Shown in pieces: positions 26,821 to 35,045 of a DNA stretch of 64,000 nucleotides. The position numbers and the translations under genes are program-made. The notes beneath the pieces are model-generated. The model did no database searches and was not told the DNA's origin. It worked only from the letters and a program-made list of their open reading frames with translations. The stretch is from Mesorhizobium sangaii (GTDB taxonomy: Bacteria; Pseudomonadota; Alphaproteobacteria; Rhizobiales; Rhizobiaceae). The DNA lies in NCBI RefSeq assembly GCF_014207355.1, contig NZ_JACHEF010000005.1, forward strand, positions 372,001 through 436,000, written 5' to 3'. Within the stretch, counting starts at the first letter, position 1. Each line of letters starts with the position of its first letter.

Positions 26821-27278
26821 AGACCGGAGAAATCCGCCTCGCCTCCCTGACCAAGGCCAACCAGGCCTTGGTGGCGTCCCTGGAACTGGCCCCCGACCAG
26901 ATGGATTTCGTTGCCAGCAATGCGGAGTCCCTGGACGAAGCCGCGTCTGACGGGGACGCGCGGCCGCGCGTCGTGATGGCTGGGGATCGTATGGTCGGTT
27001 TCCTGATGTACGAGGCGCCGCAGGATGACGACGAAGCACGGATCTACCGTTTCATGATCGACCGGACCTGGCAGGGCAGAGGCTACGGCAAGGCTGCGTT
27101 GCGCGAAGTGCTGGACGAAATCAGGAGGCTCGGCCACATCAGGCACGTTTCAATCTGCTACGAACCGCACAATGAAGCAGCACGACAGCTCTATCGTGCC
27201 GCTGGTTTCGTGGAACAAGGGCTCGACGAGGATGGAGAAATGATCGCCGACCTCGCCTTCGCGGCGGATGATCGTTGA
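26817..27278 (+). CDS. GNAT-family N-acetyltransferase
   Basis: 153 residues from a TTG start whose TTGA overlaps the NRPS stop. GNAT motifs: EARIYRFMIDRTWQGRGYGKAAL (acetyl-CoA pyrophosphate loop QGRGYGKA) and the motif-B region HNEAARQLYRAAGFVEQG. The N-terminal IRLASLTKANQALVASLELA fits the family from its first strand. An upstream extension in the same frame is a shadow of the NRPS. It lies between the NRPS and its activating PPTase, so it may acetylate the peptide product, giving self-protection or modification; that is inference. The start codon is unusual but fits the coupling. Confidence 0.8.
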   Translation: MKTGEIRLASLTKANQALVASLELAPDQMDFVASNAESLDEAASDGDARPRVVMAGDRMVGFLMYEAPQDDDEARIYRFMIDRTWQGRGYGKAALREVLDEIRRLGHIRHVSICYEPHNEAARQLYRAAGFVEQGLDEDGEMIADLAFAADDR

Positions 27279-27964
27279 CGCGGCCGCCCTCCCCTGAAAG
27301 CGCGCTTGCGCAAGCGTCCCTGCTGCAGGCCATGGTCGCCATTGCGCCCAAAAGTGTCCGGGTCGGATGCCGGGTCATACAAGACGGCGACGAGGCTCAT
27401 CTGCTGCCCGAGGAAGCACGCTCGATCCTCGCGCGCCAGCCGGCCATGCGGCGCGCAAGCGGAGCGGCGCGCTGGATCGCCCACGGGCTGCTGGCGGATG
27501 TCGGCGTCAACGATTTCGCCATCCTGCGCGCGCCATCCGGCACGCCGGTCTGGCCCGACGGGATAACCGGTTCGCTCGCTCATGACGACGAAATGGCCGT
27601 GGCGGCGGTTGCGCCCGTTGCCGACATCGGCTCCCTCGGCATCGACGTCGAGCCCGCCCAACCCTTGCCCGACGACATCCTCGCGCTCGTTGCAACCCGT
27701 TCGGATCGGACAGACGCGGCGGACCGGCGTCTTGCCGGTCGCGTGCTGTTTTGCGCCAAGGAAGCGGTCTACAAGGCGGTCTATCCGCTCGATCGCGAGA
27801 TCCTGGGCTACGAGGACATTGAAGTGGACCTCAATGCAGGCCGAGCGATGACGAAAGGGGGCCGCAAGGTCAGCCTCGCCTACTGCGTTGCCCCGCGCGT
27901 GGTCGTCCTGGCGTTTGTTGACGGGGGGCGGTTTAGATCTCGTGCGGATGGTGGAAACGGGTGA
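27275..27964 (+). CDS. 4'-phosphopantetheinyl transferase (EntD type)
   Basis: 229 residues, TTG start overlapping the GNAT stop (TTGA again). EntD/Sfp-family motifs: GSLAHDDEMAVAAVA, the Mg-binding SLGIDVEPAQPLP and LFCAKEAVYKAVYPLD. It transfers phosphopantetheine from CoA to the carrier-domain serine (Ser609 of the NRPS), converting it to the holo form. The dedicated, overlapping position says it serves this NRPS. ATG 27331 is a possible alternative start but would cut into the N-terminal region. Confidence 0.88.
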   Translation: MTRPPSPESALAQASLLQAMVAIAPKSVRVGCRVIQDGDEAHLLPEEARSILARQPAMRRASGAARWIAHGLLADVGVNDFAILRAPSGTPVWPDGITGSLAHDDEMAVAAVAPVADIGSLGIDVEPAQPLPDDILALVATRSDRTDAADRRLAGRVLFCAKEAVYKAVYPLDREILGYEDIEVDLNAGRAMTKGGRKVSLAYCVAPRVVVLAFVDGGRFRSRADGGNG

Positions 27965-27985
27965 CGGCCGTGACCTACCGCCCCC

Positions 27986-28135
27986 TCAATGCCGCTTGAA
28001 ATACTGCACCTCGCGCTCATGCTTTTCGGCCGCCTCGCGTGTATCGAAAGTCCCGAGATTCCGCCGCTTGCCGGTCTTTTCGTCCTTCTTGCCCGAATAG
28101 AGGCGGTATTTTCCGTCCTTGAGTTTCCGGATCAT
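27986..28135 (-). CDS. 49-residue conserved small basic protein
   Basis: The product is MIRKLKDGKYRLYSGKKD, then EKTGKRRNLGTFDTREAAEKH and a QYFKRH end. I recognise this as a frequent small rhizobial protein, often in several copies per genome, without known function. The fold is probably a small beta-hairpin plus helix, similar in look to AP2-like or integrase-arm DNA-binding modules (the KYRLYS/NLGTFDTREAAEKH pattern); that is inference. AGGAGAG lies four bases before ATG. It is the second gene of a pair with the DUF2934/DUF3606-type gene, 13 bases downstream of it. A decayed copy of the pair lies at 19238-19506. Confidence 0.85.
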   Translation of the reverse strand: MIRKLKDGKYRLYSGKKDEKTGKRRNLGTFDTREAAEKHEREVQYFKRH

Positions 28136-28148
28136 CTGGCTCTCCTGA

Positions 28149-28466
28149 TCAGGACCGCCGCTTGCCCGTGAGGTTGCGCGCGGCCTGCTCGACCGCCGCG
28201 CGGTCGTGGCCCAGCCTGTCGATCAGTTCCTGCGCCTCGTCACCCGATATGCCGGTGCGCATTGCCAGCGCCTCGACCGCCAGGACATCGGAACTGGCGA
28301 TCTCGCTTGTTTCCGGCAGCGCGTCGCCGGCCGTCAACGGCAGCGCCGCCTCCCTGTCGATCTCGGCCGCGGCCTGGTGCCAGTGCTGTTCGGGATCGCC
28401 GCCGCCTTCGCGTTCCCAGATCTCGTATGCGCGCTGCTGGATTTTTTCGTGCCGATCGTCGCCCAT
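28149..28466 (-). CDS. DUF2934 plus DUF3606-type small protein
   Basis: 105 residues. The N-terminal RHEKIQQRAYEIWEREGGGDPEQHW is the DUF2934 pattern; the C-terminal SDVLAVEALAMRTGISGDEAQELIDRLGHDRAAVEQAA resembles DUF3606. Both are short helical modules widespread in rhizobia and without established function. GGAGGA lies seven bases before the ATG at 28466. It is first of the two-gene unit with the MIRKLK protein. No membrane or signal segment is present. Confidence 0.85.
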   Translation of the reverse strand: MGDDRHEKIQQRAYEIWEREGGGDPEQHWHQAAAEIDREAALPLTAGDALPETSEIASSDVLAVEALAMRTGISGDEAQELIDRLGHDRAAVEQAARNLTGKRRS

Positions 28467-28593
28467 GGTCAGTTCCTCCGTTGCGTCAGGGAAGAACGCC
28501 GAACCGATCCGAACGATCCAAAAAAAATCTGCGCGATCGTTGGTCCGTTTCTGGGACTGCGCGAGGCGCTGGGTAGCCGCCCTGCGCAGGCCC

Positions 28594-29190
28594 CTACTGG
28601 CACTGCCGCCTCGGACCGCCGGCGTATGGTTGGTAGCTGTTGTCCTCCGGGCGGTAGGAGCGGTAACGGCTGAAGCAATAGTCGACATGGTCGGCGTCCG
28701 TGCTTGCTTGGATGCCCAACCCTGCGCCCTCGACATAGCTGGCCTCGACAGGTCCAGCGGTGCCGTCGGCGCCGCCATAGGGCGAGATGCAGGGGCGCTG
28801 CTGCCCGCTATAGGAGATGTAGCTGTTGTCGTCGGGCCGGTAGGAACGGTAGCGGCTCGCGCACCACGCCAGATGCGGAGGCGGCAGGTCGACAGCGCGC
28901 GCCGCGGGCGCAATGGCGCCGGTGACGGTGGCATCGCTCGCCTGGCGGACCCTTGGCGCACTGGTGCCGATATCGGGCGCCGCGGGTTGCTCACCTGGCA
29001 CGCGCTCGAAGCTCTGCGCCGCCTTGTTCACCGGCTGCGCCTTCCTGGTCCACAGCTCCGCCACGCTGAGGGTGGCCCTTGCCTGCTGCGCCGGCTTGGC
29101 GGCGAGCAACCAGGCCGCGAAGGCCAGTCCACTGCCGAAAACCGCAAGGGTCAGCACGAAGCCGCAGACCAGTCCCATCACCGCTTTCAT
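28594..29190 (-). CDS. Exported BA14K-like protein with two CxxRYRSY repeats
   Basis: 198 residues. A hydrophobic N-terminal segment (VMGLVCGFVLTLAVFGSGLAFAAWLL) acts as signal or anchor. After a Pro/Ala/Gln-rich linker two similar modules occur: WCASRYRSYRPDDNSYISY with a QQRPC end, and YCFSRYRSYRPEDNSYQPY with a RRQC end. This Cys-RYRSY...Cys pattern is that of the BA14K family (Brucella lectin-like antigen), which normally has one copy. The paired cysteines probably form disulfides in the periplasm. ATG 29190 is chosen for AAGGAGAG upstream. A sugar-binding or envelope role is suggested by the family only. Confidence 0.8.
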   Translation of the reverse strand: MKAVMGLVCGFVLTLAVFGSGLAFAAWLLAAKPAQQARATLSVAELWTRKAQPVNKAAQSFERVPGEQPAAPDIGTSAPRVRQASDATVTGAIAPAARAVDLPPPHLAWCASRYRSYRPDDNSYISYSGQQRPCISPYGGADGTAGPVEASYVEGAGLGIQASTDADHVDYCFSRYRSYRPEDNSYQPYAGGPRRQCQ

Positions 29191-29292
29191 GCCACTCTCC
29201 TTAAGCCCCTGCTTGTAGAATGCAGAGCCTCGAGGCTGGTTCCAGCGAAACGCCCGCACGACGGGCCTGGTCAGCGAATTCCTCTCTGAACC

Positions 29293-30411
29293 CTACTCCC
29301 CAACCACTTCCTGATACCCCTTCACCTCGCCATCCAGGCCGCGAAGCCGCCAGCTCTCCCCGTCGCGTCCCTCGATATAGCAAGGCCCGATCGGCACCTT
29401 GCCGCCGCCTTCCGGCAGGTCGAGAACATAGACCGGGTTACAGATACCCGACAGGCGGGCGCGCAGCGCGGCGGCCAGCGCCTGGCCTTGCGCGATGGTT
29501 GTGCGGCGGTGCGCCATGCCGCGCGCGAGGTCGCCATGGTGCAGGTAATAGGGTTTGACGCCGAGCCGGTACATCAGCTCGCGGCAGAGCTCCTCCAGCA
29601 CCTCGACCGTGTCGTTGACGCCTTTCAAGAGAACGCTCTGGTTGAGCAGCACGAAGCCGGCTTGCCGCAAGGTACGGCAGGCCGCTTCGGTGGCGTCGGT
29701 GATCTCCCGCGCGTGGTTGAAATGGGTGACGACCGTGACCATCAGCCGGCCCTGCAGGGCCGCGACCAGCCCCGGCGTGATCCGCGAAGGTAGCGCCACC
29801 GGCACGCGCGTGTGGATGCGCAACAGCCGCACATGCGCGATCGCCTCGATGCGGGCCCGGATTTCGGCCAGAGCCTTGTCCGGCAGCGAGAGCGGATCGC
29901 CGCCGGTCAGGATCACTTCACGGATTTCCGGGTGATCGGCGATATAGGCGAGCGCTGGCTCCAACGCCTCGCGCGTATAGCCGCGGCCGATCGAGGTCAG
30001 CGATTCCTTGCGAAAGCAGAACCGGCAATAGACCGCGCATTGATAGGTCGGGAACAACAGCACCCGGTCGGCATGGCGATGCGTCAGCCTCGGCGCCGGG
30101 CTGAACGCGTGGTCGGCGATCGGATCGTCGAGCTCGCCGTCCTGCTCCAGCAATTCGTCCGGCGACGGGATGACCTGCGCCCGGATCGGGTCGGCGGGAT
30201 CGTTCCAGTCGATCAGGTCGAGATAGGCTTTCGGGATGCGCACCTTGTGGTTCGCGGCCGCGGCTTGCGCCGCCGCGCGCTCGCCCGGTGACAGCGGCAG
30301 GAACGCGAGATCGCGCACATGGCGCACGCCGGCGCGGACATCGGTCTGCCAAGTGGCGTCGGAGGTGTCGATGCGCTCGCTCGCATCGGAGAAGTTGGCG
30401 TCTGAAGTCAT
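29293..30411 (-). CDS. Lysine 2,3-aminomutase-like radical SAM protein (KamA/EpmB family)
   Basis: 372 residues. Radical SAM cluster motif CAVYCRFC (C-x3-C-x2-C), then ILTGGDPLSL, a SAM/PLP region, and the PLP-lysine region near PYYLHHGDLARGMAHRR. The size fits EpmB, which makes beta-lysine for elongation factor P, rather than the longer clostridial KamA. No efp or epmA gene is adjacent. The Fe-S cluster, SAM and PLP are expected cofactors. ATG 30411 is chosen; a TTG six codons upstream is possible. It could act on free lysine or another amino acid. Confidence 0.88.
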   Translation of the reverse strand: MTSDANFSDASERIDTSDATWQTDVRAGVRHVRDLAFLPLSPGERAAAQAAAANHKVRIPKAYLDLIDWNDPADPIRAQVIPSPDELLEQDGELDDPIADHAFSPAPRLTHRHADRVLLFPTYQCAVYCRFCFRKESLTSIGRGYTREALEPALAYIADHPEIREVILTGGDPLSLPDKALAEIRARIEAIAHVRLLRIHTRVPVALPSRITPGLVAALQGRLMVTVVTHFNHAREITDATEAACRTLRQAGFVLLNQSVLLKGVNDTVEVLEELCRELMYRLGVKPYYLHHGDLARGMAHRRTTIAQGQALAAALRARLSGICNPVYVLDLPEGGGKVPIGPCYIEGRDGESWRLRGLDGEVKGYQEVVGE

Positions 30412-30563
30412 CTGATGTCTCGGGGGCAATTTCTGGCGGAGCTATCGGCCGGATGGCCAGGCGGGTCAACCACCTGCATGGCGCAGACCCGTCGACGCGA
30501 GCCCATAGGTATTTAAGCAAAATGGCACTATTCTGCGCAGTCCAGGAGTTTCAGGGAAAACGG

Positions 30564-31499
30564 ATGGATTTCAGCACAGGCCATGGCTACCTGCTCATCG
30601 GCGGCCTCATCCTCGTTGGCGCCGGCCTGCTGATCCTTTCGCTGATCGTCAATCTGCGCGTCGCCCACAGCGTGCGCGACGATGTACGCCACCGCGAAAA
30701 ACTGCTGGAATACTACCGCAACATCTTTTCGCAGCTGGGCGTGATCCTGATCGGCATAGGCGTGTCGCTGTTCATCTTCTTTTTCCAGCAGAACTACCAG
30801 GACCAGCGCAGACGCGAAGCGGAACTGCAGCAGGTCCTGGCCAAGCTGGCGGCGCGCATCGCCCACGGCGCCCCCATCGTCGGGTCGCTTGGCCAATTCG
30901 ACGCACTGCTGGATGAAGGCGGGGCCTATGTCAGCCCCGAACTTGGTGGAACCAACGCCGCGATCGGCGCGCAGGGGGCGGAGCTCGGCAAGCAGGTCGG
31001 CGAGATCGCGCTGGTCGAGCGCGACATCGACGTCCGCGACTTCGACGTCCTCAACCTGTCGCGCGATTTCGAATCGTCATTCGTCGTCAACGAGCTCGAT
31101 CCCACACTGTGGTTCGACATCGTGCGCGACGAGAGCGAGATCAAATATGCCACTACCCAGCTCGCCCTCGACTACAAGGACCTGCAGGATGCGATCGGCG
31201 GCCAGCCGGTCGAGCTTGCGATCGCCAATCCTGAAACGGGGCGCAAGATCAAGCACGAGGTGCTTGACGTCTTCTACGATGCCGATCTCCTGCGCCAGCG
31301 CAGCAGGCGGTTTCTCGGCCGTGCATGCTGGCTCTTCAGCCACGGGCGCAGCTTTGTCAGCCTTGCACCGGTCGATGCAATCGAAGCCGATGCGAGGTCG
31401 CATCAGGAATGGATCGACCGGTCGAAACCCTTCCTGACGCAGGCGAAGTCGGGCAACGGCGATTGCTTCAAACTGCTCCAGTACGGCCCGTCGCCTTGA
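30564..31499 (+). CDS. Two-helix membrane protein of unknown function
   Basis: 311 residues. Two N-terminal membrane helices (about 9-33, GYLLIGGLILVGAGLLILSLIV; and 55-78, LGVILIGIGVSLFIFFFQQ) are separated by a charged loop, then comes a coiled-coil segment (QRRREAELQQVLAKLAARIA) and a long soluble C-terminal domain of about 200 residues that I do not recognise. ATG 30564 is used; a frame extension including ATG 30522 is possible. It is divergent from the aminomutase-like gene, with about 150 bases of shared promoter region. A role in signalling or envelope stress is possible, but the sequence does not say which. Confidence 0.7.
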   Translation: MDFSTGHGYLLIGGLILVGAGLLILSLIVNLRVAHSVRDDVRHREKLLEYYRNIFSQLGVILIGIGVSLFIFFFQQNYQDQRRREAELQQVLAKLAARIAHGAPIVGSLGQFDALLDEGGAYVSPELGGTNAAIGAQGAELGKQVGEIALVERDIDVRDFDVLNLSRDFESSFVVNELDPTLWFDIVRDESEIKYATTQLALDYKDLQDAIGGQPVELAIANPETGRKIKHEVLDVFYDADLLRQRSRRFLGRACWLFSHGRSFVSLAPVDAIEADARSHQEWIDRSKPFLTQAKSGNGDCFKLLQYGPSP

Positions 31500-31528
31500 G
31501 CTGCCGCCGGCACTGTTCGATTTGACGC

Positions 31529-33100
31529 TCAGTTGCCCACACGTTGCAGCGTGCCGAGATGATTGTCGTCGAGAAAACCTATGGTCATGGCCGACGCCTT
31601 GCCGTCCGGGCCGACGACGAAGCTCACGCCGGTTGGCCTGTCCGGGGTCTCGGCATCTGGAAAGGTCAGGAAAATGTCGCCGTCGAAATGGGTCAATGAA
31701 TAGGACCGGGCTGCAGCCGGGCCTACCCTAAGCACGAGGTCGTCTCCCACTTTCGACACGATTGCGTCGCCGATGAAGTCGTTGGCGTAGCGGCCGGCAT
31801 AGGCACTTGCCGGCCCGGCCGGCCTCGTCGGAGATGGTGGCGCTGCATAGGTAGCCTTGGCTGCCGCAACGGCCGGGCCGAACAGGCCTGCATAGATATC
31901 GTCCCACGCCTTGACCCAGTCCTTCTCGACCGTGCCGTCGAAGACGAGATCGGCGAAGCTGTCGGACAATCCCTCCGGCAGGCCCGTCGGAAAGGCGTTG
32001 GTGATGATGACGATGCCAAGCTTCTCCTTCGGGAAGACTGTCACCAGGGTGCGCGCACCGACGCTGAAGGCGCCGGCGTGGCCCCAGCTCAGGCCGTGCC
32101 GGCCGAATTCGACATTCCAGCCGAGGCCGTAGAACGAGGCACCGCCGGAGACGGGGTTGTTGCCGCGCGCCATCAGCGGAACATGCGTCTGGTCCCGCGC
32201 ATCGGCGGCAATCAGTGTCTTGCCGGCGTAGACGCCGTTGCCGATGATGAGGCGCACCCATTGCGAAAGGTCACGCGCCGTGGAACTGACGCCGCCGGCA
32301 GGCGCCTGCGCATCCGGATCGCGCTCTATCTTCGCGGCCCAGGCGCCATCGACCCTGACGTGAAGCGCGGCGCGGTTGGTGTGCTTGACGAAGTCCGAAT
32401 GGCGCGAACTGGTCGAGGTCATGCCAAGCGGACGGTAGAGCTTTTCCTCGGCCACCTCCTCCCATGGCTTGCCTGTCGGCGTCGCGGCCGCCACGGCACC
32501 CTCCGTCAATCCGAAATTGCTGTAGGAATACCCGGCGCGAAAGCTCGACGATGGCGGCACGAACCGCAGGCGATGCAGGATTTCGGCGCGGTCGTAGCCA
32601 ATGTCCTCGAGGTCGTCGCCGGCGGTGCCGGGAAGCCCGCTGCGATGCGAAAACAGGTCGCGGACGGTGAGCTGGCTTGCCGGATAGGGATCGGCCAGCC
32701 GGAAGGCCGGATCGAGGTCGGCGATCTTCGAATCCCAGGACACGATGCCGTCGCTGACCAGCGCCGCCACGACGGTTGCGGAGACGGGCTTGGAAAGCGA
32801 TGCGATCTGGAACACCGTGTCGGCGTCGACGACCTCGGGCTTGCCGGCCTCGCGATGCCCGAACCCCTTAAGGAAGATCACCTCGTCATCATGCACGACG
32901 GCGATGGCGAGACCGGGTACCGCACCCTCCGCGACGGCGGCTTCGGCGAGCGCTTCAAGCTTGGGCAGGGCAGCCGTGATCCGCTCCGGCGTGATGCCGT
33001 CGGCCGGCGCCGTCTGCGGCCAAAGCACCATGGTAGCGATGAGGGCCCAGATCCTCCAATGCCAAATTCTCCAATGACGGAGATTCCGATTCAGCCGCAT
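31529..33100 (-). CDS. Exported serine hydrolase of the class C beta-lactamase family
   Basis: 523 residues. The N-terminal signal peptide (after a RHWRIWHWRIW direct repeat) ends near ALIATMVLWPQTAPADG. Catalytic motifs of the AmpC/esterase/DD-peptidase fold: SLSK (in FQIASLSKPVSATVV) with nucleophile Ser, YSN (AGYSYSNFG) and HAG (SWGHAGAFS), the third one in place of KTG. That makes an esterase, D-peptidase or PBP-like hydrolase more likely than a true beta-lactamase. A C-terminal domain of about 100 residues follows. ATG 33100 is set by GAGGAGG. It is downstream of, and on the same strand as, the SARP-type regulator. Confidence 0.87.
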   Translation of the reverse strand: MRLNRNLRHWRIWHWRIWALIATMVLWPQTAPADGITPERITAALPKLEALAEAAVAEGAVPGLAIAVVHDDEVIFLKGFGHREAGKPEVVDADTVFQIASLSKPVSATVVAALVSDGIVSWDSKIADLDPAFRLADPYPASQLTVRDLFSHRSGLPGTAGDDLEDIGYDRAEILHRLRFVPPSSSFRAGYSYSNFGLTEGAVAAATPTGKPWEEVAEEKLYRPLGMTSTSSRHSDFVKHTNRAALHVRVDGAWAAKIERDPDAQAPAGGVSSTARDLSQWVRLIIGNGVYAGKTLIAADARDQTHVPLMARGNNPVSGGASFYGLGWNVEFGRHGLSWGHAGAFSVGARTLVTVFPKEKLGIVIITNAFPTGLPEGLSDSFADLVFDGTVEKDWVKAWDDIYAGLFGPAVAAAKATYAAPPSPTRPAGPASAYAGRYANDFIGDAIVSKVGDDLVLRVGPAAARSYSLTHFDGDIFLTFPDAETPDRPTGVSFVVGPDGKASAMTIGFLDDNHLGTLQRVGN

Positions 33101-33205
33101 GAGCGAGCCTCCTCTATGTGCATTCACCTTACGATCATACAGACCCGCGCGGGTGAGGCCAGCCCACGCGCCATCCGTCATGGGGCGAGTAATCGGGTCC
33201 TGCAG

Positions 33206-34909
33206 TCAACCCTCGGGGCCCATGCGGGCAAGGCAGCGGGCCTGGTCGCGCGGGCGGCCGAGCTCCTGATAGCGCGAGGCCGCCTCGTCGAAGGCGGCGA
33301 GCGCGCGGATCTCGTGGTTCTGCGCCCGCCGCTGCACACCGCGCGCTTCCCAAAGGGCGGCCGCCCAGGGGCCACCATGCCACATGCCGGCGATGCGCTC
33401 GGCGTCGTTCAGGCGGCGGTCGACCTGGTCCAGTTCGCCCGCCTCGGCAAGCGCGATCGCAGAGGCCGTGCGCAGCGCCATCGAACAGGGCTGGCAGGCG
33501 CCATGCGTCAACAGCCGGTCGCCGGCGAGGATCTCCTGCGCCACCATCTTGGGTGTCGCCGCCGCCCGCACGGCCAGCGCCTGCATGCGCATGATCAGGT
33601 GCGGCGACAGCCATGAGCGTTCGGCGTCGGTGAGACCGCGTTGGATGAGCCGGCTGGCGCGCCATTTCTGGCCGCGCTCCAGCGCGATCTCGGCCAGCCG
33701 CTCTATGGCGAGCACGCGGCCGGCCACCGCGTCCGCCTCAAGCAGCAGCCGCTCGGCCTCGGTCAGGTGGCGCTCGGCCTCGTCGAGGTCGCCCGAAAAC
33801 AGCGCCGCCTCGCCCAGAAGCAGGCAGGCAAGTCCGCGACCGGCATTCGATCCGGCCTCCTCGGCCACGGTGAGCAGTTCGCGGGCAAGGCCTGCGACTT
33901 CGGCATGGCCCGAGGCGCTGCAGAGGCAAAATTCGGATAGGCAAAGGTGGCCATCGAAGACATGCTGCACGAAGGCCGGTTTGGCGCGAACCCATTCGAT
34001 GAATTCGGAGCGGAACAGTTGCGGCCACTGCGCCCGCATCATCGAGGCGATGCCGAGCAGCGCGCTCGCCTCGCCGACTTCGCGCGGCAGGTCGGCGCCG
34101 AGCGCCAGGTCGCGGGTGTGCCTGGCGATCTCGCTTGCCTTGTCGAACTCGCCGCTTTGCAAATGCACCAGGCCCCAGGCGAGCGAGGTGCGGATGTGCT
34201 CCGACGGGTTGACGGTCGCGGCGCCGGAGAGTGCGAGCGCCTTCTCGTAAAGGGCAATGGTCGCCGCACTCGGCCCAACGCCGAGTTCGGCGTGCAGGTT
34301 GTCGCGCAGCTGGTTGAACTGGCGGATGGCCTCGACACGGTTGCCGGCATCGAGTGCCGCCTGCATCAGCGCGCACTGGGCCTGCTCGTCGGCAGGGTCG
34401 AGCGCGATCAGGCGCTGCCATAGGCCGCCGGCGCGCAAAAGATCGCTGTAGCGCTGCTGCAATTGCGCGCGCGGTGTGTCGAGCCACTCGACGAAAAGAT
34501 CGTCCGGCAAAAGCCTGCCACCATAAAGGTCGGCGGCGCACTCATAGGCGCTCCGGTCACCACCGCGCAGCGCCGCCTTGGCGGCGGCCTCGAAGCTTTC
34601 GGCGTCGATCTCGAGCTCGGCATGCGGGGCAAGCGAGACGATGTCGTTGCTCACCTCGATCAGGTCGTGGGCCCCAAGTGCGCGGCGCGCGAAATGAATG
34701 GCCTTGCGCAGATTGGCGCCGGCCGCCTCGGGATCGGCGTCGGGCCAGAAAATTTCCATGGCCTGCTCGCGGTGGATACGGTGCGCAGACCTGAGCGCCA
34801 GCAGCTTGACCAGGGCCGAGGCGCGGTCGCGTCGCCAGTCGGCCGCCGGGATCGGGCGGCCATCGACGCTGACGGCGAAGCGGCCGAGCAGATGGATCGA
34901 AACGCGCAT
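33206..34909 (-). CDS. SARP/BTAD-type transcriptional regulator
   Basis: 567 residues. N-terminal OmpR-like winged helix (about 1-95: SIHLLGRFAVSVDGRPIP, then LRSAHRIHREQAMEIFWPDADPEAAGANLRKAIHFAR), followed by a bacterial transcriptional activation domain of TPR-like helices (about 100-250) and a long helical-repeat C terminus. SARP-type regulators usually activate neighbouring genes by binding direct repeats. It is divergent from the peroxiredoxin gene, with 136 bases between the starts, so that gene and the following oxidoreductase and CoA ligase are the most likely targets. ATG 34909 is chosen although the ribosome site is weak; an extension of 16 codons is possible. Confidence 0.85.
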   Translation of the reverse strand: MRVSIHLLGRFAVSVDGRPIPAADWRRDRASALVKLLALRSAHRIHREQAMEIFWPDADPEAAGANLRKAIHFARRALGAHDLIEVSNDIVSLAPHAELEIDAESFEAAAKAALRGGDRSAYECAADLYGGRLLPDDLFVEWLDTPRAQLQQRYSDLLRAGGLWQRLIALDPADEQAQCALMQAALDAGNRVEAIRQFNQLRDNLHAELGVGPSAATIALYEKALALSGAATVNPSEHIRTSLAWGLVHLQSGEFDKASEIARHTRDLALGADLPREVGEASALLGIASMMRAQWPQLFRSEFIEWVRAKPAFVQHVFDGHLCLSEFCLCSASGHAEVAGLARELLTVAEEAGSNAGRGLACLLLGEAALFSGDLDEAERHLTEAERLLLEADAVAGRVLAIERLAEIALERGQKWRASRLIQRGLTDAERSWLSPHLIMRMQALAVRAAATPKMVAQEILAGDRLLTHGACQPCSMALRTASAIALAEAGELDQVDRRLNDAERIAGMWHGGPWAAALWEARGVQRRAQNHEIRALAAFDEAASRYQELGRPRDQARCLARMGPEG

Positions 34910-35045
34910 GCAGGCACCATCACGAAAGCCAGGCCCTGGGCGCGCTAGAGCCGTCACCAGCCAGGGAGCGTCGGGGAACGCTGGCGGAACATAGATTTCC
35001 TAATTTGCCCTCGCAATCGAATTCCAACAGGAAAGGAAAGCAACC

